From positions 1 through 22,254 of the forward strand of contig JAJYVI010000005.1 of NCBI GenBank assembly GCA_021792115.1: a stretch of 22,254 nt of DNA. The letters run 5' to 3'. The notes beneath the pieces are model-generated. The model was not told where the DNA came from. It worked only from the letters and a program-made list of their open reading frames with translations, and searched no databases. The translations under genes were made by a program, and so were the position numbers. Origin of the DNA: Microcaldota archaeon (GTDB taxonomy: Archaea > Micrarchaeota > Micrarchaeia > Micrarchaeales > Micrarchaeaceae). This document shows, piece after piece, positions 15,709 to 22,254 of this stretch (within the stretch, counting starts at the first letter, position 1; each line of letters begins with the position of its first letter).

Positions 15709-15760
15709 ATAGGATAAGGGAATGGCATAATTTATGGCATCTATTTATATATTATCCTAT
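15709..15760 (-). terminator. Inverted repeat spanning the Nnr stop codon
   Basis: A perfect 9-bp inverted repeat (ATAGGATAA at 15709-15717 and its complement at 15752-15760) encloses 34 nt and includes the Nnr stop codon. The loop holds two direct copies of ATGGCAT (15722-15728, 15734-15740). It may mark the 3' end of the Nnr mRNA; the long loop and AT-rich stem make it a weak candidate. Confidence 0.3.
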
Positions 15761-17293
15761 AATTTTATCAAATTTTTTGAGCTCATTCGGGATTGCATTT
15801 ATTATATCATCAGGAATAATGTGAAGGCCTTTTGCAGTAAACAAAATATCAGAGATCTTTGAATGTACATGAACCCCTGCCACTGCTGATTCAAATGCAT
15901 TATTGTGCACTGCTGCATAGCTGCCTATGATTCCAGATAATACATCGCCAGTGCCCATAACTGCCAGGGAAGAATTGGCTGCTCTATTTATTTTTAAGAG
16001 CCGGCCATTACTTATTATGGTCTTGTTTCCTTTTAATACTATATTACATTTATTTGATTTTGCAAATTCTATTACTGCATCTACTTTCTCATAAAACTCT
16101 TGGCCTGCAAGATCCTTCCCGCTTAATTTAAGAAACTCTCCTTCATGAGGCGTAAGTATTATTTTTTGATTCAGTAGTTTTCGATTTTCTTTAATAAGTT
16201 CTATCGCATTTCCATCAACTATGCAGGTATTGCCTTTTTCTGCCTCATATTTTAGAATGCGCGCCAGCAACTTTGGCTGAATCTCATTCCCGCTGCCAGG
16301 CCCGATAACTAGAGAATTATGCCGTATTCCTATAATGTTCTTCATTATATTATCAGAATCATGAAAATCCGCAGAATTTACTATTATATCAGGAGAAAAT
16401 TTTTTTACAGTTGCCTCTATAGATCTCGGAACTACCACAGTCACATATCCTGATCCTGATCTAAGCGCTGCAATCGCATTCTTTGCCGCTAATCCAGCAA
16501 GCATTGGAGCCCCATGGTATTTTTCACTACCACCAATTATAAGTACTGCTCCGTTAGAATATTTATTTGCATTAATACTTCGCGCTTCTGTGGCAATTAC
16601 AATATCCCCATCACCAGCCAATAATTCTGCTGATAGAGGTATTTTAGTATCTATTATTGTTGAAAAGCTTTTGATGACCTTGGTATTTGCTATGCCTTGT
16701 TTCATCTTATATAGGCATAAAATGCTGCTTGACCTTATATAATCAAGATTAGTCGTACCCTTATCAGGATCTATTCCTGTTGGAGTATCAATGCATATCG
16801 TATTCTTTTTTGCATTATTTATTGTGCTGACTGCTGCCAGCATAAACTTTGAAAGCCTCCCTTTCAGACCGTTGCCTATTATCGCAGTAACTATAACATC
16901 AGTTTTATCTAGCATATTGATGAGATCCGGCATATTTTTTTCATAGATTACTTTTATTTCCATTAACTCGCTTAATACGTTGTAATTAAATAACGTAACT
17001 TGATTTTTTATCTCACTACCATCATCCAAAAGTATTACTGTTAAATCTGCGTAATTCAGCAAATGCCTTGCGGCACTCAACCCGACTGCCCCGAGATAGC
17101 CCTTTCCACAGACAATGCCAATTTTTTTACCTTTGTATTTTTGCCTTATAGTATTTGCAACCGAAAAGCCTGCATTCTCAACAAGCATCTTGTTATCGAA
17201 TCCAAGGCTGTTTGCATTAAGTAGAATTGCATTGTATTCCTCAATGCTCAGAATGTCTTTTGTGTATCTTGAAAAGTCCTTTAACGTTTTCAT
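15752..17293 (-). CDS. nnr: Bifunctional NAD(P)H-hydrate epimerase/ADP-dependent dehydratase
   Basis: This fused enzyme repairs NADH and NADPH hydrates: the N-terminal domain epimerises and the C-terminal ribokinase-like domain dehydrates with ADP or ATP. I choose ATG 17293 (513 residues); an upstream ATG 17362 would add 23 residues beyond the usual family start, and a TATA element lies between them. Numbering is from 17362. The epimerase domain (about 38-250) keeps LVENAG (60-65) and DTPTGIDPDKG (192-202), but the usual GNNGGDG loop reads GKGYLGAVG (86-94). The dehydratase domain (about 262-530) keeps GGSEKYHGAPMLA (277-289), GPGSG (354-358), DGNA (383-386), KG (444-445) and GTGDVLSG (470-477). 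So dehydration should work, while epimerase activity is doubtful. It is divergently oriented to the AbrB-like regulator gene. Confidence 0.92.
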   Translation of the reverse strand: MKTLKDFSRYTKDILSIEEYNAILLNANSLGFDNKMLVENAGFSVANTIRQKYKGKKIGIVCGKGYLGAVGLSAARHLLNYADLTVILLDDGSEIKNQVTLFNYNVLSELMEIKVIYEKNMPDLINMLDKTDVIVTAIIGNGLKGRLSKFMLAAVSTINNAKKNTICIDTPTGIDPDKGTTNLDYIRSSSILCLYKMKQGIANTKVIKSFSTIIDTKIPLSAELLAGDGDIVIATEARSINANKYSNGAVLIIGGSEKYHGAPMLAGLAAKNAIAALRSGSGYVTVVVPRSIEATVKKFSPDIIVNSADFHDSDNIMKNIIGIRHNSLVIGPGSGNEIQPKLLARILKYEAEKGNTCIVDGNAIELIKENRKLLNQKIILTPHEGEFLKLSGKDLAGQEFYEKVDAVIEFAKSNKCNIVLKGNKTIISNGRLLKINRAANSSLAVMGTGDVLSGIIGSYAAVHNNAFESAVAGVHVHSKISDILFTAKGLHIIPDDIINAIPNELKKFDKIIG

Positions 17294-17309
17294 AGCATGC
17301 CTTATTCCC

Positions 17310-17319
17310 ATTTTATAAC
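17310..17319 (-). promoter_or_regulatory. TATA box of nnr
   Basis: On the minus strand GTTATAAAAT lies about 21 nt ahead of ATG 17293, which would make that transcript leaderless or nearly so. This is the main sequence argument for the shorter start. Confidence 0.4.
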
Positions 17320-17447
17320 AGGTTTTAATATTTTGTGCCTCATTTAAATTAATATAAAGCATAAAGCATTGTTTTATTTTATCATGTTTTTAATTATCTG
17401 ATAATATTTTAATTCTCAGGCACTTACTTAACCATTCTTTACAATCT

Positions 17448-17471
17448 TAGATAAATAATTAGATAAATAAT
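17448..17471 (+). repeat. Perfect tandem 12-bp repeat, possible operator
   Basis: Two abutting identical copies of TAGATAAATAAT lie 9 nt upstream of the TATA box of the AbrB-like regulator gene, in the 226-nt divergent intergenic region. Tandem half-sites at this place suit binding by a dimeric regulator. AT-rich DNA makes short chance repeats more likely. Confidence 0.4.
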
Positions 17472-17479
17472 GAACTTAA

Positions 17480-17488
17480 AAATATAAA
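17480..17488 (+). promoter_or_regulatory. TATA box of the AbrB-like regulator gene
   Basis: AAATATAAA is centred about 36 nt ahead of ATG 17520, giving a predicted start of transcription near 17510-17514 and a leader of about 6-10 nt. Confidence 0.5.
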
Positions 17489-17519
17489 TGCTTGGTTATA
17501 ACATACCAACTGTGGTTTT

Positions 17520-18419
17520 ATGTCAAAAGTTTATAAATTAAATAATAAATTAATTCTATATCTTCCATCTGATTTTATTGAGGCAATGAACATTAAAAAT
17601 GGAGATGAGCTGGAGTTCTTAAAATACAGCGACAAATCGTTTTTAATTGCAAGAAGGGAGGAGGTAACAAAGCTTTTTATAGCAAATGCCGGTCAGAGAA
17701 ATGAGGCGCCGCATCCTTCAATTGCAGCATCCCCTGGAATTGAAAATGCTCGAATAGATCCTGTTGAAATGAACGTACTTAAAAAGCTGAATAATCTCCT
17801 TTTCAATAAAAGAACCAAGCAGTCCGTGCAGAAGATTCTAACAGAGCCTGAAAAAGCAGTACTTGAATCACTTATAAAGAAAAAGTTTGTTCTCCTGATA
17901 AAACGGAACAACGAATGGATTTATAGCATATCAAAATATATTTATCCAAGACTGGCTAACAATGAAAGTAATGCTGTTCCTACGACCATGCAATCAATGC
18001 CGAAAGAAATTCAGGTCAGTGAACAAAAGCATCCTCAGCCAGAATACGCAAAGGCGCAGAAATTAGAAGAAGATAGAATAAAGGGGTTACAGAACTCTCT
18101 TGAAACAAATGGTTATATTGTTATAAGCAATGAAAATGATGCAGCCGAGATTTCAAAAGTAATGGAAGAAAGTATTAGAAGAGGAATAGTAATTGGGACT
18201 AGAGCTTTTAACAGGAAATTTTATATTGCATTAAAGAAGTTCGTAGTAAATAATACCCCAAAAATAATAGGTATTATGGGTAGCAAGAAAATGCCTGTTG
18301 AGGAAATTTCAAAGCAGCTGAATATAGATCAAGAAGGGATACTTGCCATCCTTTACTTGCTTGCCGAAAATGGGGAAGTCACAGAAGTAAAAGAAAATAT
18401 TTTCAAGGTAGTGACTTGA
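17520..18419 (+). CDS. AbrB-like/winged-helix regulator
   Basis: The 299-residue soluble protein begins with a SpoVT/AbrB-type fold: residues 1-47 include KLILYLPSDFIEAMNIKNGD, the usual pattern of beta strands with P-x-D/x-x-x-x-x-x-I-x-x-G-D. Residues about 83-145 look like a first winged-helix unit; a polar linker follows (146-180). Residues about 185-243 (LETNGYIVISNENDAAEISK region) resemble a second wing-containing unit, and 246-299 are a C-terminal winged helix (PVEEISKQLNIDQEGILAIL as its recognition part, then a beta wing). I infer a multi-domain DNA-binding regulator, but no named family is recognised. The tandem repeat ahead of its promoter could be an autoregulatory site. It is transcribed divergently from nnr and is not clearly part of the dnaG unit. 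Confidence 0.75.
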   Translation: MSKVYKLNNKLILYLPSDFIEAMNIKNGDELEFLKYSDKSFLIARREEVTKLFIANAGQRNEAPHPSIAASPGIENARIDPVEMNVLKKLNNLLFNKRTKQSVQKILTEPEKAVLESLIKKKFVLLIKRNNEWIYSISKYIYPRLANNESNAVPTTMQSMPKEIQVSEQKHPQPEYAKAQKLEEDRIKGLQNSLETNGYIVISNENDAAEISKVMEESIRRGIVIGTRAFNRKFYIALKKFVVNNTPKIIGIMGSKKMPVEEISKQLNIDQEGILAILYLLAENGEVTEVKENIFKVVT

Positions 18420-18590
18420 GAGTAACAAGCAGGCATTGAATAGCAGCATAAATTTTTGTAACAATTAAAATATTTTTCTATTTAATAATATTATTATAAT
18501 AAAATAAAAAAGGCTACAAATAAGGGATTATTTGATATTTGTTAGATTAAATAAATTAAGCATTTTAGTAGGAACTGATTCATATTTAAG

Positions 18591-18656
18591 CCAGCCTAGC
18601 AATAGCAGCAGCATTGAGGGCATCAAATGTGCAGCCAGTGGCTTGCACAGGCTACA
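18591..18656 (+). ncRNA. Candidate structured RNA upstream of dnaG
   Basis: In an AT-rich gap this segment is GC-richer and can fold: a hairpin GTGCAGCC-AGT-GGC(T)TGCAC (18629-18648, 8 bp with one bulge) sits next to AGGCT (18649-18653), which pairs with AGCCT (18593-18597) to close the structure. ACA (18654-18656) follows the closing stem directly, as in H/ACA guide RNAs, but the unpaired side (18598-18628) is long and one-sided, unlike a typical guide pocket. It could also be an mRNA leader element. No homology evidence. Confidence 0.25.
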
Positions 18657-18683
18657 TACAGAAGAATACCGCATCACGCTAAC

Positions 18684-18696
18684 AAATATACTATAA
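18684..18696 (+). promoter_or_regulatory. TATA box of dnaG
   Basis: AAATATACTATAA is centred about 50 nt ahead of ATG 18741; transcription about 26 nt downstream would leave a leader of about 25 nt containing GGAG at 18732-18735, 5 nt ahead of the ATG. This supports start 18741. Confidence 0.45.
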
Positions 18697-18740
18697 TTTC
18701 CTTGTTCGCCTCTTTTTTAAATTTGAACAATGGAGATTTT

Positions 18741-20216
18741 ATGGGAAAAAAATACATAGATATAGTAAAGTATATTGTAGAAGCGGATTTTGAGATAAAT
18801 GGGAATGTTGAAAAGCCTGACATAATAGGAGCAATATTTGGACAGACAGAAGGATTGCTTGGCACTGACCTTGACTTGAGGGAACTACAGAGAAACGGAA
18901 AAATAGGCAGAATTGAAATAGAGTTTTCCACGCAGACCAACAGGACAGCAGGAAAGCTTTTCTTACCGTCATCATTAGGGCGAGTAGAAACATGCATACT
19001 TGGGGCTGCAATCGAATCAGTTGATAGAGTGGGCCCATTCGAAACGTCATTTAAGATACTTCGCGTAGAGGACACAAGAAATGAGAAGAGAAAGTATATT
19101 ATTGAGCGTGCAAAGAACCTTATCAAGGTCTTGCTTTCCACAGAGATACCTGACAGCAAGGAGATTAGTGAAATGGTAGAGTCTGATGTAAAGAAAAGCA
19201 CCATAACGACATATGGTGCTGACAACTTGCCTGCAGGTCCAGATGTTGGCAAAAGCGAGGAGGTTGTGCTTGTAGAAGGGAGAGCTGATGTAATAAACCT
19301 TATAAAAAATGACATCACGAACTGCATTGCTGTCGGAGGTGCATCAAACAAGATATCAGACACTATAACAAAGCTTGCCTCAGAAAAGGATACTGTGCTT
19401 TTCGTAGACGGTGACAGAGGCGGAGAAATGATCATGAAGATACTTATCACAGGAGGGGTTGATATAGATTTTGTGGCAAGAGCGCCTGACGGCAAAGAAG
19501 TTGAGGAGCTTGCAAGAAAGGAAATAATAAAGGCAATGCATCTCAAAGTTCCTATAGACCAGATTATGAACAGGCTCAATAGAGAAAGCAATTCAAAGAA
19601 AAACAACAGCACTAATTACGGGCATGCCTTCAGCCAGGGCCAGAAAAATAGGTTTGAGCGCCTGCAACAGCAGAGCCAAGGCCAGCAGCAAAAACAAAGT
19701 GAGGAAGGCCTGAAAAGTGCTACAGAAATCGTAAACAGCCTTAGGGAGACATCTAGCGCAAATGCACAGCAGCCTGCGGACTCAACAAGACAGCCACTGA
19801 AGATAAGCGTAGTTAGTATAGATGATGATTCAGATCTTGATGACGAAATAAAGGATACCTTCCCAACGCAGGAAGACTCTCATCAGGATAAAGAAGCTTC
19901 ATTAAATGTGCAGGAGTCTGAAAATGTTGTAAACTCAAACTTCATTGCAGAACTGGCAGAGCTTAAAAACTCTCTAAGAGGAAGGCTTTATGACAAAAAT
20001 AACAACCTGATTTCAGAAGTACCTGTAAGGCAGATGTTGCAGGAGATCCAAAATACAAAGAGTATAAATGCAATAGTGTTTGACGGGATAGTTACCCAGA
20101 GGTTAATGGACTTAGCAACTAGATACAATATAAGACAGGTTTATGGAATAAGAGCGCAAATATCAAAGAAATATGGAAATGTACTCCTTTATACATCAGA
20201 GGCAGGCTTGAGTTAA
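18741..20216 (+). CDS. dnaG: Archaeal DnaG-type primase/exosome subunit
   Basis: I start at ATG 18741 (491 residues) because GGAG lies 5 nt upstream and the product begins with the archaeal DnaG N-terminus; the frame is open for 38 more codons without support. Residues 1-165 are the conserved N-terminal domain (MGKKYIDIVKYIVEADFEI, LLGTDLDLRELQRNGKIGRI). Residues about 172-260 are the TOPRIM domain with Glu179 in VLVEGRADV and Asp223/Asp225 in VDGDRGG, which bind metal. Residues about 400-491 are the conserved C-terminal domain (LRGRLYDKNN, IVFDGIVTQRLMDLA). In archaea this protein synthesises RNA primers in vitro and is a stable part of the RNA exosome. The linker (about 280-400) is long, Gln/Ser-rich then acidic. 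The ABC transporter gene starts 28 nt later. Confidence 0.95.
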   Translation: MGKKYIDIVKYIVEADFEINGNVEKPDIIGAIFGQTEGLLGTDLDLRELQRNGKIGRIEIEFSTQTNRTAGKLFLPSSLGRVETCILGAAIESVDRVGPFETSFKILRVEDTRNEKRKYIIERAKNLIKVLLSTEIPDSKEISEMVESDVKKSTITTYGADNLPAGPDVGKSEEVVLVEGRADVINLIKNDITNCIAVGGASNKISDTITKLASEKDTVLFVDGDRGGEMIMKILITGGVDIDFVARAPDGKEVEELARKEIIKAMHLKVPIDQIMNRLNRESNSKKNNSTNYGHAFSQGQKNRFERLQQQSQGQQQKQSEEGLKSATEIVNSLRETSSANAQQPADSTRQPLKISVVSIDDDSDLDDEIKDTFPTQEDSHQDKEASLNVQESENVVNSNFIAELAELKNSLRGRLYDKNNNLISEVPVRQMLQEIQNTKSINAIVFDGIVTQRLMDLATRYNIRQVYGIRAQISKKYGNVLLYTSEAGLS

Positions 20217-20244
20217 AGTCAATAGCAGACAAATAGAGATAGCA

Positions 20245-21162
20245 ATGCAGGAATTAATTGAGTGCAAAAATATATCAAAAACATATGGTAAGAAGCCTGC
20301 TTTGAAAAATGTAAGCTTTTCATTGCCTCTGCGCGGTGTATTTGCACTTATAGGTAGAAATGGCGCGGGCAAGACAACTTTAATAAAAATACTATCAACT
20401 CTTCTTGAGCCTACTTCTGGAACAGCAGAAATAGGAAAAATAAATATTGTCAAAAACCCTGCAGAAATAAGAAAAAGCATAGCTGTATTATCACAGGAAG
20501 CAAAGGCAGTTAATTGGCTTACTCCTAGGCAGCAGATATTCATATACCTTCTTTACAGAGGCATGGGAATAAATGAAGCAAAAATGAAAACAGAGGAGGT
20601 TATAAAGACATTCAAAATAGGAAAAAATGCAGACATAGTTAATTCCCGCCTTTCAGGAGGCATAAAAAGAAAAGTTCTTATAGCAATGGTAATTTCGACT
20701 GGCTCTAAAATATTATTTCTTGATGAACCCACGATTGGTCTGGACCCTATTGCAAGAGAGGAATTATGGTATATTCTGCGCAGGCTTAAAAAAACCCATT
20801 TCATATTCCTCACAACGCATTACCTTAATGAGGCAGAGGCCCTTGCAGATAATATAGGCATATTTGATGAAGGTAGGCTTGTACAGATTGGGACCCTTCA
20901 AGAGCTGCGTAAAAATATTAATTACCAATACAGCATCTATGTGCAGGAATCAAGAATCAGCTTAAAGTCCCTTAAGAGATATGGTAAGGTTGTAAAAGGA
21001 ATAGACAACAAGCTGCAGCTGCTTGTGGATCAAAAAAATGCTGATTTACTCTCTAAAAGATTTATACAGCAAAAAATAAGATTTTCAATTAACCCTATCT
21101 CGCTTGAAGATATATTTTATTATTTTACGAAAAAGCAAATTTTAGAGGAGAGCTATGAGTAA
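20245..21162 (+). CDS. ABC transporter ATP-binding protein (exporter type)
   Basis: The 305-residue product has a complete nucleotide-binding domain: Walker A GRNGAGKTT (37-45), Q-loop Gln84, signature LSGGI (136-140, Ile for the common Gln), Walker B ILFLDEP (156-162) with D-loop GLDP, and switch His192 in TTH. After about residue 225 is a C-terminal extension as in DrrA/CcmA-like ATPases of ABC-2 exporters. It hydrolyses ATP on the cytoplasmic face to drive the permease encoded next; its reading frame overlaps that gene by 8 nt (ATGAGTAA), so translation is coupled. The substrate cannot be predicted; drugs, lipids or polysaccharides are handled by relatives. The ribosome binding site is weak (GAGAT). 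Confidence 0.95.
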   Translation: MQELIECKNISKTYGKKPALKNVSFSLPLRGVFALIGRNGAGKTTLIKILSTLLEPTSGTAEIGKINIVKNPAEIRKSIAVLSQEAKAVNWLTPRQQIFIYLLYRGMGINEAKMKTEEVIKTFKIGKNADIVNSRLSGGIKRKVLIAMVISTGSKILFLDEPTIGLDPIAREELWYILRRLKKTHFIFLTTHYLNEAEALADNIGIFDEGRLVQIGTLQELRKNINYQYSIYVQESRISLKSLKRYGKVVKGIDNKLQLLVDQKNADLLSKRFIQQKIRFSINPISLEDIFYYFTKKQILEESYE

Positions 21163-21895
21163 TATATTTAGCAAGATTTATGCGTCAGTACTTGTAACAG
21201 CAGTCTATGCAATGAAGAATTACCCCACAATGGTTATTAGCTCCCTTCTTACACCTTTTTCTCTTTTAATCTTTGTAATTTTAATATCAAAGGGTGCATT
21301 ACTTGATATCGCCATAATAGGCGCTATACTTTCAACAATGATATCAAGCGGAATAGTACTGCAGATTGATTTATCCCATCTGAAAAATGATTTCAAAATG
21401 CAGGACATGATAGTAAGCTCACCTACAAGCGCATTTATATATATTTTTGGAATGTCTATATCAGAGCTTGTGTATAATCTGCCGACGTTTGCAATCCTTA
21501 TAAGCCTGGCAGTATTTTTTGTGCATATTCCTCTTGTGCCAATACTTACTATAATCCTTGTAATGTGCATGAGCTTTGCATTTTCCACCTCACTAGGTTT
21601 CCTGATCTCCACATTCAGCTCAGATATGATGCAGAGTTGGACTTTTAGCGGCATACTGACAATACTCCTTACAACGATTTCTCCTATATATTACCCAATA
21701 ACATATATACCGCTGCCATTTAGATATGTTGCATATTTGTCGCCGACAACATACGCTGCAGAGATTGCACAGAATGCACTTGGGTCGCTAAAGCTTCCGT
21801 TATCCACTCTTATTATAAATTGGATTGTCCTTATTGCATTATCAGCAATAATATTAGTAATTGCGATAAAGAAGAACAGATGGAGGGAAAAATAA
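21155..21895 (+). CDS. ABC-2 type transporter permease
   Basis: The 246-residue product has about six membrane segments, near residues 24-46, 50-70, 93-117, 124-152, 163-186 and 216-239, with short loops. YYPITYIPLPFRYVAYLSPT (187-206 region) before the last segment matches the conserved Pro-rich region of ABC-2 permeases (DrrB/NodJ type). It should form, as a dimer, the membrane channel for the ATPase encoded just upstream. GAGGAG (21145-21150), inside the upstream gene and 4 nt ahead of the ATG, is a strong Shine-Dalgarno site and, with the 8-nt overlap, indicates translational coupling. No substrate gene is adjacent, so what is exported is unknown. Confidence 0.9.
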   Translation: MSNIFSKIYASVLVTAVYAMKNYPTMVISSLLTPFSLLIFVILISKGALLDIAIIGAILSTMISSGIVLQIDLSHLKNDFKMQDMIVSSPTSAFIYIFGMSISELVYNLPTFAILISLAVFFVHIPLVPILTIILVMCMSFAFSTSLGFLISTFSSDMMQSWTFSGILTILLTTISPIYYPITYIPLPFRYVAYLSPTTYAAEIAQNALGSLKLPLSTLIINWIVLIALSAIILVIAIKKNRWREK

Positions 21896-22181
21896 CAGAG
21901 ATTGTTAAGCATTATCTATTTTATTATTTTATTGCTAAGGCGAATTTGTTTCAGACCAATTGCTGCCTCTATTTTACAACAATATTTAAAAATATTTGTT
22001 TTCATAACTATATTAACTATTCTTGCATAGTTTGCAATCTCTATTGGCAATTTTGCAATTTCGCAATGCTAAAGCAGTTGAAATCTATAGCCAGAAAATT
22101 TAAAATTCTAAAAATACAAAATAAAAACAAAAAAATAAAAAAAATAAAATATTAAATAAATATTAAACCTTAGGTGAAAAA
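21896..22181 (+). promoter_or_regulatory. AT-rich gap before the EF-1alpha gene
   Basis: This 286-nt stretch is T-rich at first (possible termination of the ABC genes around 21915-21935) and very A-rich at 22095-22165. It probably contains the EF-1alpha promoter, but so many TATA-like strings are present that I cannot choose one. AGGTGA at 22172-22177, 4 nt ahead of ATG 22182, is a clear ribosome binding site. Confidence 0.5.
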
Positions 22182-22254
22182 ATGGCAGATAAACCGCATA
22201 TGAACTTAATTTTTATAGGACATGTTGACCATGGAAAGTCAACAACAGTCGGAA
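22182..22254 (+). CDS. tuf: Translation elongation factor EF-1alpha, 5' part only
   Basis: The window ends 24 codons into this gene. The visible product begins MADKPHMNLIFIGHVDHGKS, with the G1 (P-loop) motif GHVDHGKST that binds GTP phosphate. The spacing from the start and the residues before the P-loop are typical of archaeal EF-1alpha (aEF1A), which carries aminoacyl-tRNA to the ribosome. An optimal AGGTGA ribosome binding site precedes it. SelB, aIF2-gamma and other translational GTPases share the P-loop, but the start MADKPHMNL fits EF-1alpha best. Nothing can be said of the rest of the protein. Confidence 0.88.
   Translation, partial: MADKPHMNLIFIGHVDHGKSTTVG

Larger units (their letters stand above)
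18420..18740 (+). other. 321-nt gap between the regulator gene and dnaG
   Basis: The first half (to about 18560) is AT-rich with nothing recognisable beyond T/A runs. The stretch 18571-18680 is noticeably GC-richer and foldable (separate entry). A TATA element at 18684-18696 and GGAG at 18732-18735 belong to dnaG. A frame in phase with dnaG runs through 18627-18740, but it lacks a ribosome binding site and the family's N-terminus starts at 18741. Confidence 0.6.

Noticed and set aside
18591..18656. tRNA gene in the island upstream of dnaG
   Set aside because: No T-loop GGTTCRANNCC-like sequence, no acceptor stem and no anticodon arm can be arranged.
18627..18740. 38-codon N-terminal extension of DnaG
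   Set aside because: The family N-terminus begins at MGKKYIDIV, GGAG lies 5 nt ahead of ATG 18741, and the extension overlaps the TATA element and the GC-richer island.
18674..19612. Long open frame (312 codons) antisense to dnaG
   Set aside because: It lies wholly inside the well-supported dnaG gene, has Ser/Phe-rich low-complexity translation typical of a shadow frame and no family motif.
21820..22155. 111-codon Cys/Tyr/Lys-rich frame after the ABC permease
   Set aside because: It starts inside the permease gene in another frame, lacks a ribosome binding site and has a composition that simply reflects the AT-rich gap, ending in a poly-Lys/Ile run from the A-rich tract.
1..22254. CRISPR array, insertion sequence or integrase
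   Set aside because: No regularly spaced repeats, transposase-like motifs, flanking terminal inverted repeats or integrase signatures were seen; codon use looks uniform across the window.

Overview
This window is archaeal chromosomal DNA of low G+C (about one third by eye). Evidence for archaea: an archaeal-type DnaG primase with a TOPRIM domain, the start of translation elongation factor EF-1alpha, a probable eukaryote/archaea-type ribosomal protein eS26, TATA boxes 20-35 nt ahead of many starts, and GGAG or AGGTGA ribosome binding sites mixed with starts that have almost no leader. Many unrecognised membrane and secreted proteins beside compact information-processing genes would fit a small-genome DPANN lineage (Micrarchaeota/Parvarchaeota-like). 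That placement is inference.

Layout. (1) 93-5027, plus strand: an apparent operon of a coiled-coil/winged-helix protein, an unlisted 47-residue cationic small protein and an 846-residue Asn-rich bitopic membrane protein, closed by a hairpin terminator; then a lipoprotein-like gene, two small hypothetical genes and (5120-5740) a HAD-family 5'-nucleotidase-like phosphatase. (2) 5764-15142, minus strand: six consecutive large polytopic membrane proteins (about 360-520 residues), followed upstream by a six-TM protein and a small VirB2/TrbC-like pilin candidate. The six are divergent paralogs: each begins with a hydrophobic hairpin carrying a basic-then-Glu cytoplasmic loop, and five share R-x5-R-x2-G-G-x13-P at invariant spacing. 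They resemble VirB6/TrbL-type subunits in general architecture. I read the block as an undescribed or poorly described type IV secretion-like membrane apparatus; no ATPase is in the window. (3) 15226-17293, minus strand: eS26 and a fused NAD(P)H-hydrate epimerase/dehydratase (Nnr) whose epimerase loop is altered. (4) 17520-22254, plus strand: an AbrB-like/winged-helix regulator, a 321-nt gap with a GC-richer foldable stretch (possible ncRNA), dnaG, an ABC exporter pair (ATPase and permease overlapping by 8 nt) and the truncated EF-1alpha gene.

The most notable results are the six-paralog secretion-like cluster with its fixed motif, even cysteine counts that suggest disulfide-bonded ectodomains, a recurrent TGR-N4-ATG signature at nine starts, and the degenerate epimerase motif in Nnr. 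All family assignments are from reading motifs; no searches were run.
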